Shown here: in pieces, positions 1-10,435 of the stretch
Position numbering within the stretch: position 1 is the first letter of the stretch
Layout: each line of letters opens with the position of its first letter
Source of the DNA: Dastarcus helophoroides
Taxonomy: Eukaryota > Arthropoda > Insecta > Coleoptera > Bothrideridae
DNA length: 64,000 nucleotides
Reading direction: 5' to 3'
Assembly (NCBI GenBank): GCA_028583605.1
Contig: CM053329.1
Location: forward strand, 35,649,992-35,713,991
Program-made: the position numbers and the translations under genes
Notes under the pieces: generated by a model
The model's input: only the letters and a program-made list of their open reading frames with translations
Database searches by the model: none
What the model was told of the DNA's origin: nothing

Positions 1-142
1 AATGGAATAGAAAAACTGCTGTATGAATGTGCTGCAGATAAAGTACCACAAGGAGCATATTTTAACTGACAATACTTTTTCAAAGTAAAGTTGTCAGCTC
101 TAATCTTTGTAGATTAAAAAAAAACCCTTTTAGGTCGTTTTG

Positions 143-1345
143 TCAGTCTTTAATTAGTGTTAGGCCTTGAATAACTTCCATTGCAGTCGGGTTTTCTCTA
201 CACTGGCGCACAATTTGCAAATAAAGGTCTAGAGTTTTGATTGTTTCCAGTCGTTTCAAGAGCTTTCCATCATGAAGACCAAAATTCCTATCGCAAACGC
301 AATAGGAGTGACCACGGACTGGAAAAATCTGTCGAATGCTCATATTTTTTGTTTTTGCAAGCTACAAACAATAATGTACCATATTAACATTTTTATTTTG
401 TCCCCCTGCAGCGTCTGAAAAAAGTATTACATTTTATATATTTGGATTTTTTGTAATCATATTCTGCAAAAAATTATTAACAAATAAAATCACAGAAATT
501 GAATTTTTTTCACTTCGTTTTCGGTAAAATAATAGAACGAACTGGTATCATTATTATGACAGTGTACAATAAATACGTATGGCCACAAAAGTCGTTTGTA
601 AAATTGTTGAGAGACAATCAGTTTTGGTAAAGGCAAGTTTTTCAATTAATCAAACTCAGTAACTAAAGTTGATTTATCATTTTTACAGTTCTCTATTATT
701 TCCTTTTTGAGGATCTTTGTATGCCTGGACTTTTCGTTCATGTAGTGATTGGCTTATTCTGCACAGGTGGTTGGGATTTAGCTTAAGCTTTATTTTGTTT
801 TCTTCGCAACAATCACAAATATCTGATCGTGGACCCCGGAGTTTTCTCTCGAAACCATCGATGGAAAGTAGAATATTTTAAAGCTAGTGTGCCTCCAGTT
901 TTTTCAAAAAAATACTGCTGGCATTGTGTGAAAAAGATTCTTACGTTTAGAGCAGGATTCTCGAAATATTTCCTTTTGGATTTAGACCAATTATAATAAG
1001 ATTAATTATGCGGAAACTGCGCCAAAAAATCTATCACCAAATCCTCTGAAGTTATTTTGTGAGTTCTGCCTGCATGGTTGCCTCTTCTCTCTACAATTAA
1101 AATATTTCCTCCTTCTAAGCCTTTGCATGAATTATGTGTATCCGTTTGTACGAAACTTGAAAAATACTCAAAAGAAGCGTTTGCATACCACTTTCATGGA
1201 ACTATCTATTTTAAGGACATATTTCCAGTTAGTCCTTGGGTTATATTTGGGATCAACAACTCTTGTTTTTGGTTCCAATAGAGACATGCAACCAAGAAGA
1301 AAATTATCCTGTTTATTTTTATCTCCCAAGACCCAAAATTTTTGA
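143..1345 (-). pseudogene. Decayed copy of a repetitive insect protein family (DUF7869-like)
   Basis: Minus-strand reading gives separated protein-like pieces with stops and frame changes between them: a stretch with WKYVLKIDSS and KVVCKRFF at about 1227-1170, then AGRTHKITSED near 1075-1045, and finally an open piece at 343-143 containing RGHSYCVCDRNFGL. The order (CKRFF-like, then RG-H-K-I-E-like, then GHS-x3-CDR-x-FG) is what I recall from uncharacterised, high-copy insect proteins of the DUF7869 type, probably transposon derived. That family assignment is from memory and weak. No intact frame exists, so this is not an active gene. The rest of the segment shows no other feature. Confidence 0.32.
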
Positions 1346-1407
1346 AATAATTCATGCTGCCATCTGCTTTTTTTTAAAGTTTATTCCACCCGCAAAGGGT
1401 AACCCCA

Positions 1408-3075
1408 TTATGCTTTCAAAGCACTGCGAGTAGGATGCGGAAACAAGGATAGATGGCGATGAACCGCCTTCTTAAATAAGGATAGGTTGTAATTATTGGG
1501 GAAAATTCCTTTCGGTAGCAAGTTCCATAACTTGGAAGTTCTATAGAAAAAAGAGTCTCCGTAGACAGAAGTCCTCACTCTGTCAAGTTGGACCGCACAG
1601 GAATTTGCTGTCTCCGACTGTCTAGTACTCCTCAAGAATCTTGCCCTTGGGGGGATCAATCCTATTAGTTCCTGCGAGCATCTTCCATGATAGTTCTTGT
1701 AGAAAAGAGACAAGTCACCAACCATAGGCCTGTGCTCTAGCGTTTCGAGAGAATCGGTTAGACTCTCGTTATCAACTAGGCGAATCGCTCTTCTTTGAAT
1801 TGAATCCAAAAGAGCTAAAGTGAGTTTTGGGGCTGAACTCCAAACATGAGAACAGTATTTTAGTGTTGGCTTAACTTGAGCTTTGTATAGTGTTAATAGC
1901 TGATGAGATGTGAAGTACTTTTTAGCTCTAAAAAGAAAGCCTAGCTTCTGAGAGAAGTTAGTGCTCGCATTCAATCCTAGGATAGATAGATTAGATCCCA
2001 TCGAAAGGATTTTACCGTCTATTAGTATGTTTGTTGCATTATCCCTTGATGTTTTCTTAGAGAAAACCGCGGCCTGAGTTTCCGAAGCATTGAAGTCGAC
2101 CAAATTGTTCTTACCCCATTCCAGAATAATCTCGAGATCCCAATTAATGGTCTGTATCTGTTGCTCCCTTAGTCGATCTGAAGCAGCGATAGATAATGGT
2201 TTGTAGGAGAAAAAAATGACACAAGGTTACTATCATCTGCGTAGCTGTATATTGGAGTTATATTGGAGATTGGAAGTTGAAGCTAAGAGATCCTTTATAT
2301 GTAACAGAAATAGAGAAGGAGACAGAACAGCTCCCTGAGGCACCCCTGCGTTAATCGCAAATGTTTCCGATGAGATGCCATCGACGACGACCTGAAGAGA
2401 TCTGTCAGCGAGAAAATTGGATATCAAATGACAAAGTCCAGGAGGAAGACCATAAGATGTTAATTTGGCGAGAAGAGATCGGTGCCAGACTCTGTCGAAA
2501 GCCTTTGAGATATCCAATGCCACAATCCTAGCCTCACCATGTTTCTCCATAGCTGAGTTACAGATATGAGAAACATATGCCAGTAGAACGCTACTGGAAC
2601 ATTGTGGGCTAAAACCGTATTGCCTGTCGGAGATGATTGTATTTTCCTCCAGATATTTGAGAATCTCGATGTTGATAACCTTTTCCATCACTTTAGATAT
2701 TAAATTGTCACTGTGCCCTAACGGTACATCTCTAAAAATAAAATGTTGGCTTAGCTCAACAGATATAATAGGTAGCATCACTTTAGATATAACGACGAGT
2801 AACAAAGATATAGGGCGGTAGTTGTTAGCCACAGATTCCTTTTTTCTTTTTAGGGACAGGCTGCACTCTAGCAGATTTCCAGATGTTCTTTGTTGTAAGA
2901 GAGTGCAAACAATTTGCTTAGGACATGAGTCAACTCTGGGGTGCACTTCTTAAGAACAATAGTGGGAATACCATCAAGGCCAGAAGCTTTCGAGGTGTCG
3001 AGCTCAAGGAAGATCTTCCTGATTGTGTGTTGTCTGGAAACAACTTCAGGCATCGAAGTGCCAACCTTAGGATGC
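1408..3075 (-). mobile_element. Broken jockey-like non-LTR retrotransposon, reverse transcriptase part
   Basis: The minus strand encodes reverse transcriptase pieces in order. About 3053-2868 holds a loop before the fingers (DTSKASGLDGIP). 2946-2233 holds the palm, with NYRPISLL, QYGFSPQCSS, ALDISKAFDRVWH and the motif GVPQGAVLSPSLFLL. 2103-1408 holds the thumb and C-terminus, with [14 protein letters not shown] and LTLYKAQVKPTLKYCSHVW. The catalytic YADD region near 2235 is out of frame, and the pieces need at least two frameshifts to join. A short stretch containing 'atcactttagatat' near 2690 recurs near 2780 and looks like a small internal duplication. This is a dead copy; related copies lie at 5.5-8.2 kb and 18.7-19.4 kb. 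Confidence 0.88.
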
Positions 3076-3904
3076 TTGGTATAACTTCGTAAAATTTACT
3101 TTTACAACACTCGCGAACTGCAGCAAAAATTTTTCAGGGTACTGCAACGCCTAAAAATTAAAAAAAAATTCTCCGCATCGAAATATTGTACCTATGGCAT
3201 TAATGTACTTTTCCCCACTATTCCTTGTTTGTTTTTCTTGCCTATTTTTGACTGCTCCCTATTTATCTTTCCTTTTCTTCCCAAACATTTTTCAATATTT
3301 TGAGCTTCCAGATCAGTTTCACCTTCTGTGTTTTCCCAACTACTTCCTTCGTTGTTATCTGAGTCACTTTCAAAAATCGTCTTGCCCTTTTGACTATTAA
3401 AGCAATTTTTTAAAACATACAATGATAGGCATGGGCACAAGTTAATTCTGACGTTCTATGGAAGAAGGGCACTTGTAGAGACTGACATTTTGGACTGCAG
3501 TGCCGTGTGTATCCGAAGTATTAAAACACTCAAATTGTCTGCCGGTAAAGAAATGTTCCTTTAACGATTTAAAATAATTTATTGTAACAGGGCACTTCCA
3601 CAGAAGTGCCCTTCTTGCACCCAGCTCCTCAATTGTTGGTATGAACCACTCACTATAGATGGTTACAGAGCTGCATACTGTAGTCTAGGTTGCATTCTTT
3701 TGCAAACGACATCTAGTACCATGTAAAGATAAAATCCTTCCATTTGATTCTACTAGTAAGGCTTAGGGTTCCTTGGCTTTGAGGCGCTCGATCCAGACAC
3801 GAATATTTGAGCTTTATTAACTATGACTGGTTTATTTTCTGAGCATCCGCATGACATAGGACATAAGGTTTTGTATAAAAATATTTCAGTTATTTCTAAT
3901 ATCC
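3076..3904. other. No gene seen; unassigned AT-rich sequence
   Basis: Open frames here are short and of skewed composition on both strands. A ~45-bp piece at about 3676-3722 (tagtctaggttgcattct) recurs at about 32452-32490, so at least part of it is repeat derived. Nothing else is recognised. Confidence 0.5.
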
Positions 3905-4560
3905 CCCTGGATTCTGGATTCGTTGTGGGTTGCCTAGAGTTTAGGCCAGCACTTAGGCCACCCTTTCCGGGCCCATTGTGCTATCCCCGTGATTGAGGTG
4001 TCCTTGGTCATTCATTCAGCCGCCCAACCTTGTTAAAAAATTGAAGAACGTCCCTTGGATGCGCCTCTCTCAAACTGGCCACATTAGGCCAGAAGTCCCC
4101 CAGCGTGGATCCTCTGATTGATGCTAGTGCCGGGCAGTGACACATCACGTGCTCGACACTCTCATCTTCTTCTAAACACCCTCTGCAACTCGGGTCGTTT
4201 ATAATTCCCATTCTGTTGAGGTGTTTGTTTAATTGACAGTAACCTGTCCATATCCCTACAAGTTTCCTGAGATTATTCCTTGAGAGTTGTAGGCATAGTT
4301 CCTGCACGGCATTCTAATGAATGCGTGAGTTTGTCGGCATGTTGTTATTGATGCCCATATGGCTTTGTCTTTACGATAAATTTCTTCGTTAAGTAGAGAT
4401 CTTACGATTGATCTCGCCAGGGGAAGGGTTGGTTCTAGTCCAACGAATTGTCACTCCGAACCCTTCCTCGCCAGTTTGTCAGCGCATTCGTTTCCCTCTT
4501 TTCCAGAATGTCCTTTGATCCATATTAGATCAATTGCGTTCTAATATCCCCCTTTGCTGC
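3905..4560 (-). mobile_element. 3' end of a non-LTR retrotransposon with RNase H
   Basis: Minus-strand reading from about 4540 gives the RNase H C-terminal signature IWIKGHSGKEGNECADKLAR, followed after a frameshift near 4310 by the element's C-terminal zinc-knuckle-like tail at 4307-4008. That tail contains LSRNNLRKLVGIWTGYC, then C-x2-C spaced with H-x4-C (CRGCLEEDESVEHVMCHCPA), and ends FFNKVGRLNE-stop. The arrangement fits I/R1/LOA-type LINEs, which carry an RNase H domain. The untranslated tail runs down to about 3905. The same tail and the last coding residues recur in + orientation at 11483-11650. The copy is dead because of its frameshifts. Confidence 0.82.
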
Positions 4561-5026
4561 AACAGATATGTGAGGTTATTAGAAATAAAAAACTTTCAGA
4601 GAACATCAGCACAGGGATCTCTCCTCCATCGAAGAAATATCTGTTCCTGCTGCTCCTTTCCTTACCTTTCCAACTAGAAAACCTTCTCTGATATAGTTTA
4701 TATGCTGACACCAATTTACCGTGCTCTTCTGTTCTGACTATTTTGTCTTTGTGCCAGTTTTATTTCGCAAAAGTTTCACCACGGTCTGGTTAACATACTG
4801 AGTTACCGTGCTCTTAAGTTTCAACTCTTGGCCTTCTACAACTTAGAAGAGTTTACTCTCTTGAATGATTCACGTGATAAGTTACCTGCTTCTCAGACTC
4901 CATTCCTTAGCTCCCTTTTTAGTGCCATTTTTTTCGGAAGTATTTCGATTCTAATTTTAGGTTTGTTCCAGCAAAATGTTGAAAACATGTTGGCAACATT
5001 ATGTTATGTGCAGGAATTGTTACAAA
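4561..5026. other. No gene seen
   Basis: The only notable frame is a + strand stretch of about 96 codons (4828-5118) with no recognisable domain. Its downstream part is created by the 80-bp duplication that follows. Confidence 0.4.
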
Positions 5027-5186
5027 CAGAATTTATAAATGTTGGAGACACTTATCTTATTTTTGGAATGGAAGATAAACAAGAATGCATATTTTACGCC
5101 ATTCAACAGAATTTATAAATTTTGGAGGCACTTATCTTATTTTTGGAATGGAAGATAAACAAGAATGCATACTTTGCGCCATTCAA
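5027..5186. repeat. 80-bp tandem duplication
   Basis: Two adjacent copies of an 80-base unit beginning 'cagaatttataaat' start at 5027 and 5107. Both contain 'ggaatggaagataaacaag' and end 'cgccattcaa'. They differ at only a few positions, so the duplication is young relative to its surroundings. Confidence 0.85.
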
Positions 5187-5509
5187 ATTTTTAAAGTTAT
5201 TGATAGAGACAGGTTAGGTTTGCTGTTAGTAATGTTTAAAGAAAGTTTAAAAAGTTTTGAAGCAGTCGCCAATATGTTAGCAATATTTTAAAACTACTGC
5301 TGGAACTGGAACAAAAAACAGCAAACAGTCAACAACTAGCTTGCGTTGCTGGAGCGATAAATTTCAAGTTCGCATGCGTCGAACTGTTACAAACATAACT
5401 GGCAGCTTGCTGGAGCAACCTATTGACACACTCATTGCTGTGCTCTTCTGTCTTCAATTTGGTTTTTCCCTTGTTCCTGAAGAAGTCTTTTATGATAGCG
5501 AGCAAAACG

Positions 5510-5625
5510 ACGAATAATTTTAGTTTCAACTTCCAATCCGATATACAGCTACGCAGATGATGGTAGCCTGGTGTCATATTTTCTCCGACAAACCATTATC
5601 CGTCGCTGCTTCAGATCGACTAAGA
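5510..5625 (+). mobile_element. Reverse transcriptase fragment with YADD motif
   Basis: The + strand reads STSNPIYSYADDGSLVSYF, the catalytic palm motif of a jockey-like reverse transcriptase (Y-A-D-D). It belongs to the same family as the minus-strand copy at 1408-3075, where this part is out of frame. It is isolated, with no reverse transcriptase around it on this side, and is probably part of the scrambled copy that continues through 8.2 kb. Confidence 0.75.
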
Positions 5626-5799
5626 AACAGCAAGTTGGTGTGCGTCCAGATGTCCGGATCGTTGGTGCCACCGCAAGTTTAGTGAAGTGACCGTGCGAGA
5701 ACAGAGAGATTTGTTCTCCAACGGAATTGTGCAACAATGTAAAAAAAAAGCTGAAGACCTGCCAAAAGGCAACAAGCCCAAAATAAGACGACGATTTTA

Positions 5800-6850
5800 A
5801 AAATATGTCGATAGAGGCATTAAAGGAAATACTTTTATTGATAGAGACGGCAATAAAAGACAAAGTAGGCGACTGGAGCGCTACACAAAATGTAGAATGC
5901 TTGGTTGCTGAAGAAAAGAAGGAAGATTTAATCTCAACATAAAATGAGGAAGAATGCGAAGAAAATACTGAAAATTCCGTCGCTAATTCAGAGAGTATAG
6001 CGATGGAAAAGAAAAGAGAAGAAAAGGAAAAGCGCGTAAAGCGCTTGAAGACTGAAGAATTTAAAATAACGGTTATTCAGAAAAGCCAAGCAAAAGTAAC
6101 AACTAAACTCGTGAACGAAAAGGACAGGCAACCCAGTTATTCTGCGGGAGCAGAAAAATTGGACGGTAACCGCGAATACCATGAAGACGAAGAAAATTGA
6201 ATACATCAAGGCACAAGCGAGTAAGGATGGAATAAAAATCTATCCTACCCCCCCTCTGATCATCAAGCCCTTGTTAAGGAACTCAAGGAAAAGAAAATTC
6301 AGTACCACACGTACTCCCTTTCAGAGGAAAGAAACCTCAAGGTAGTACTGAAAGAAATTCTCAATTTCCTAAAGGAAAAATAAGTTGAAACCGATTTAAA
6401 GTAAAAAAGATTTCATCCAACTAAAATTGTTCGAATGTACAAGAGAAGCAAGGAGAGGACAATAATGCCGCTCGTCTTTGTTGAGGTAAACCGAGACGAG
6501 AAGGAGATTTACGAAATGAAAACCTGCTGTGGCCTAGATATAGAAGTAGAAGCCCTGAAGAGAAGAAAAGACGTCGGACAGTGTTTCAACTGCCAGAGCT
6601 ACGGACACACGCAGAAGAATCCCAATCTGCGTCAAATGCGGGCAAAAGCATGCGACGAAGACATGCGAACTTCCGAAGACACAGCCGGCAAAACGCGCCA
6701 ACTGCGAAGGTGCTCACCCTGCAAGCTATCGCGGTTGTCCCGCATTACCGAAAACCAGAAGCAGCAAAGTCAATACTGCAAGGAGAATCGAGGGGGCTTC
6801 TTACGCAAGTAAAGCTAGGGCGAAGATAGAAGATAGAAAAAGGAGAAGAC
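5800..6850 (+). mobile_element. ORF1 (gag-like) remnant of a jockey-like retrotransposon
   Basis: Three + strand pieces make a typical jockey-clade ORF1. The first is an acidic and lysine-rich N-terminal part (5803-6200, with a stop near 5940). The second, at about 6255-6385, reads KELKEKKIQYHTYSLSEERN and LKVVLKEI, the PRE/C2HC-associated segment. The third (6435-6660) contains FVEVNRDEKEIYEMKTCCGL and the CCHC zinc knuckle start CFNCQSYGHTQKN. The residues that should complete further knuckles are lost to frameshift. ORF1 proteins of this type bind the element's RNA. Stops and frame breaks make it non-functional. Confidence 0.85.
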
Positions 6851-7380
6851 GGAAAGGCAAAGAAGCAAGAAGAGAGAGAGAAAACAAGAAGGAAAAAAGA
6901 GAAGACAAAAGGGCAAAGGTAAGCATTATTTTGTGAGACATGATAATGCAATTTCCCAGCCCAGGATCATCGACAAAGGAAGTTAACAACTTCATAGAGA
7001 AGATGCAGGAACTACTGAAGATAGTAGAGTAAATCAAGAAGACAGGAAGCAGTCTACTAACCCCCGGTTTTTGTATGGTTTCCCCGGGAACATGGTTATG
7101 GTTGTAATGTAGTAGGCGAAAGAAAAACAAGGCGCGAAGAGGCTGTTTTCAGTAAATGGCACAAAAAGAGCAGATATGTAAAGTCTGCAGAAAAAAGAGA
7201 AGCAGACATGGAAGGTCTAAGTCTCTAAAGAGGCAAAAAAAGCAAACAGAAACATACAAGAGGAGATAAAGTTCTTAATAGAAAGCACAGAGCGACCAAG
7301 GGGTAAGAGGAATGAATTGCTGACCCAAATGGAGATTGGAAGACAACGACAAAGACAACAGACAGCAGATACAGATGATT
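6851..7380 (+). other. Retrotransposon-derived filler between ORF1 and RT
   Basis: The + strand is purine rich and lysine/glutamate rich, with many stops. It occupies the expected position between ORF1 and the RT remnant, so it is probably decayed sequence of the same element. No motif was recognised. Confidence 0.4.
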
Positions 7381-8215
7381 AATCGGGATTTAGAAATTAT
7401 TCTGGAATGGAGTAAGAAAAATCTGGCCGACGACGAGATCTAATAAGATTGAAACTGGTCTTTAGTTTCCAAATGGATATCTCAAAGACCTTCGATAGAT
7501 ATCTTCTAGCCAAATTAACATCTTACGGTCTTCCTCCTGGATTCTGCCATTTGATATCCAATTTTCTCCCTGATAGATCTTTTCAAGGTCGTCGGCGATG
7601 GCATCTCATTCGAGACATTTGCGATTAATGCGGGGTGCCTCAGGATTATATCCTGTCTCGTTCAATGTTTCTGTTATACAGAAACGATCTCTTAGCTTCA
7701 ACTTCCAATCCGATGGTAGTAGCCTCGTGTCATCTTTTTTCTCCGACAAATCATTATCTGTCGCTACTTTCAGATCGAATAAGGGAACAGCAAATACAGA
7801 CAATTAATCAGGATCTCGAAATCATTATGGAATGAGGTAAGAAGAAGCTTCAAAAACTCATGCCGTGGTTTTCTCTAAGAAAACGTCAAACGATAATGCA
7901 ACAAACATACTAATGGACGGTCAAATCCTCCCGATGGGATTTAATCTGTCCTATCCTAGGAGTGAAGCAAGCACTAACTTCTCTCGGGATGATCATGTGT
8001 CCGCCATTGTTGCCAGGTCTGCCTCTCAGAAGCTAGGATTTCTTTTTAGAGATAAAAAGTACTTCACATCTCATCAGATACTCACGTTATACAAAGCTCA
8101 AGTTAGGCCAACGCTAGAATACTGTTCTCATGTTTGGAGTTTAGCCCCAAAGCACAATTTAGCTCTTTTCGATTCAATTTAAAGATTTGCCTTATTGATG
8201 ACGAGAGTTTGACCG
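7381..8215 (+). mobile_element. Jockey-like reverse transcriptase fragments
   Basis: The + strand carries family pieces out of order and in several frames: MDISKTFDRYLLAKLTSYGL and LPPGFCHLISNFL (7473-7575), then GVPQ-like and ASTSNP (7630-7715), then 7865-8182 with VFSKKTSNDNATNIL, QKLGFLFRDKKYFTSHQ and [20 protein letters not shown] second copy of the 'QIQTINxDLEII' segment at 7365-7410 precedes the palm pieces, so this copy is rearranged. It is a homologue of the copy on the opposite strand at 1408-3075. Confidence 0.85.
7430..7476 (+). ncRNA. Hammerhead-ribozyme-like motif (degenerate)
   Basis: The sequence is GACGA, then hairpin GATCT-AATA-AGATT, then GAAAC, then ACT...AGT. This is the order of a hammerhead core (CUGANGA, stem II, GAAA, stem III). 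The C and U of CUGA are not conserved here. Compared with the sister copy at 32617-32655, the stem III pair changes from ACC/GGT to ACT/AGT, keeping the pairing. Activity is not claimed. Confidence 0.4.
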
Positions 8216-8225
8216 ATTGAGAAAT

Positions 8226-8345
8226 ACTGTTGTGTTTTTAAATCTATTTTGGTTTCATAGGACAAGATTTCAATTCCATCTACCTTGATATTCTGTCTTC
8301 ATGACCTTTAAATCTTGGTGGAATCGCTCCTGATCCTGCTCACCT
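8226..8345 (-). pseudogene. Fragment of the 'ERFHQD' insect repeat protein family plus attached foldback sequence
   Basis: Minus-strand reading of 8345-8280 gives GEQDQERFHQDL followed by a YQGRW-like end, the C-terminal signature of an uncharacterised high-copy arthropod protein family. It is joined at 'attccatctacct' (8268-8280) to a piece of the foldback family (8226-8267). The identical protein/foldback junction occurs in + orientation at 18359-18371, so both loci descend from one ancestral insertion. Confidence 0.6.
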
Positions 8346-8362
8346 TGACTCCGCTAGAATAT

Positions 8363-8497
8363 CTCTGAAGATGATAGCTTGGATATCGAAACGCGTTAGA
8401 GCAACCTCTGTTGTGTTTTTTAATCTTTCTTGTTTCAGGGAACAAGATTTGTATTTCAATTTTTGAAGATAATCAAGGACCAGTTCGTTCCACCTAA
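8363..8497 (+). mobile_element. Foldback element family A, single arm
   Basis: It contains the hammerhead-like core ctctgaagatgatagc ... gaaac at about 8364-8396, then 'gcgttagagcaacc', 'ttttttaatctttctt', 'aacaagatttgtatttc' and the tail 'ggaccagttcgttccacc'. This is one arm of the palindromic element seen complete elsewhere; the opposite arm is missing. Confidence 0.75.
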
Positions 8498-8540
8498 ATA
8501 ATTAACATTTCTAACCCATACTTCGTGGAATTCTTCAATA

Positions 8541-8746
8541 TTCATAACTACTAAACTTTATTAACGATTAAAATAGCAACAGATATTAAAAATTCCACAA
8601 TGTTTCGATAAATATTTGCTAAGACCGGACCGATGATGCTGTAAAGCGAAACCTGGTCCGATCTTAGCAAATATTTATCGAAACATTGTGGAATTTTTAA
8701 TATCTTCTGCTGTTTTAATCGTTAATAAAATTTAATAGTTATGAAT
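8541..8746. mobile_element. Foldback element family B with hammerhead-like loop
   Basis: Two near-perfect inverted arms (8541-8631 and 8655-8746; for example 'ccacaatgtttcgataaat' against its complement 'atttatcgaaacattgtgg') flank a 23-base loop at 8632-8654. The loop is exactly GATGA-T-GCT-GTAA-AGC-GAAAC-CT, closed by GGACC/GGTCC. Related copies lie at 28845-29070 and, in part, at 30540-30650 and 23400-23520. No clear target duplication was seen. Confidence 0.8.
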
Positions 8747-8974
8747 TTTGTTTAAGGTAATATATTTCTTCTTTTTCTCCGTAACGGACTTCGGAAGCAC
8801 CGAAAACTTTGCCGATTTTTTTATAAGTATTGAAGACGAAAACGAATTTTTTTAATTAAATCAAAATAAAAAAAAATAGCGAGTCGAACCACTACTAACA
8901 GTTAGAGAAGAAATTCTTGGGTTTGATATTTTTTTGGGTAATTTATTTATGGCCCAAACTCATGGTGGGAGATT

Positions 8975-9147
8975 GATCCCTCAGACTCAGAGGTCATGGA
9001 TACCATGATCTCTGAGCCATGGTATCCATGACCTCTGAGCCATGGTATCCATGACCTCTGAGCCATGGTATCCATGACCTCTGAGCCATGGTATCCATGA
9101 CCTCTGAGCCATGGTATCCATGACCTCTGAGCCATGGTATCCATGAC
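8975..9147. repeat. 23-bp minisatellite, about six copies
   Basis: Units of gagccatggtatccatgacc plus tct repeat head to tail from about 9013 to 9147. The first unit (8987-9008) is inverted relative to the rest, making a palindrome at the left border. Each unit also contains the palindromic core ccatgg. The open frame across it on the minus strand is a by-product, because 23 bp cycles through all three frames. Confidence 0.92.
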
Positions 9148-10348
9148 TCAAAATCCCCCCTTAATCCAAGAATGACTGTAATACAGTTCCTATATTGGTG
9201 TTTTCTTTTTTATTAGAAATTAATATAACAGTTCTTGTAGTTCCCGAAAACCCATCACCAATAATCTCATCAAATTGGTTGTCGAATGGCCAGCAGCACT
9301 TCTTCATCCAAGCTCGAATGAAAATCAAGGAAGTTTTGTTGCATTGTTACAGTTTGTAGAAAAAATTCACTTATGTCTTAACTGACCTCTACCACAACAA
9401 ACCTGGAAAGCAGCTCTCATTAGGTACACATCGTAGACGACAATTAGCGTTAATTTGCGTATAGGAAGTGAATTGGTATGCATCTTGTACGTCAATACTT
9501 CAAAAGCACCGGAAATTATGAATAATTCGCTACGCATTAATAACTGATTGTTGATTTTTTTTCTGGGATAAAAATAGAATGATTTGTTTATCGAGAAATG
9601 TTCCTAGAATTCAAATGATCAAATTCCATTTCTTTTAGAAGCTTTTCTGCAGCTCTCTTGATTAAAAAGGATTAGAATTACAACTAGAAAGAATATGGAA
9701 CCATAAGTAATAATGCTGTTACGTGGTAATGAAACAACATCAAATTAAAACTCATTTTCAGGGAATTTAATAAAGCGTGACACCTTGATAACATTGTGTA
9801 AATCCTCGAAGGGGAAGTCTCATAAAACCGTTAGTTGTGCAAATATGATTTCGCTTCAAACTCCCCCTAGATTAGAAGTTGTAAACATCGTCAACTTTGC
9901 TCAATAACATTCATGAAGATAGACAGGATAATTACGTTATTAGAATGAAAATCAGATGAGCTATTTGCTTTAGCTAAAACATCATTGATTCTGCTGTAAC
10001 AACTTCGTAAATTCAACTTCTGCGCATGTACCACCTCTTTATACCAGTGATATCACAAAATTTCAATGTTATTTAACTAAAACCAATGTTACAATAGAAT
10101 TATTACCTTACAAGACAACTTTCACTTTTACATTGGAACAACCAGAGTCGTTTCAAGATCAGTCTCACCTTAATACGTCGCATAAAACGCATGATATTCG
10201 CGACGTGGGAGAGTCACTGGTTTGTTGGGCGATTCTTCGGTTTTTCCGTGCAATTTCCGACCGAGAGGGTTTTCCACGGAATCCTACGTAGTTGTCGTTA
10301 GGCTAGCTCGGATTCGAAACAGTTTTAATATCGCGCACGGTGAAAAAC
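9148..10348 (+). promoter_or_regulatory. Upstream region and probable 5' UTR/promoter of jdp
   Basis: No protein or repeat was recognised in this 1.2 kb. The last ~170 bases before the jdp start (about 10180-10348) are clearly richer in G+C and CpG than the AT-rich surroundings (cgacgtgggagag, tttccgaccgaga, tatcgcgcacgg), as expected for a transcription start and 5' UTR. No TATA box at a convincing position was identified, and the exact start site is unknown. Confidence 0.45.
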
Positions 10349-10435
10349 ATGACAAGTGTTGACGATGTGTTAAATTACAAGAAAAAGCCCGAAGAGGATT
10401 ATTATGCTATATTAGGGTGCGATGAAAATTCTTCT
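10349..10435 (+). CDS. jdp: jdp exon 1
   Basis: 29 codons from the ATG, reading [20 protein letters not shown] and then ILGCDENSS, ending exactly at tct|gtaag. The start was chosen because the next in-frame sequence is the conserved LNY...[10 protein letters not shown] segment of the family and no upstream in-frame ATG fits. The phase at the donor is 0. Confidence 0.93.

Noticed and set aside
1408..3053. Reverse transcriptase frames as host genes
   Set aside because: The RT palm and thumb motifs, the multiple frameshifts and the sister copies at 5.5-8.2 and 18.7-19.4 kb mark them as dead retrotransposons.
8947..9144. 65-codon frame with a repeated MDTMAQRSWIPWLR-type peptide
   Set aside because: It is the translation of a 23-bp minisatellite. 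The period is not a multiple of three and the peptide has no independent support.
8975..9147. Regular direct repeats as a possible CRISPR array
   Set aside because: The units are contiguous 23-bp copies without spacers, and the window is clearly from an insect genome.
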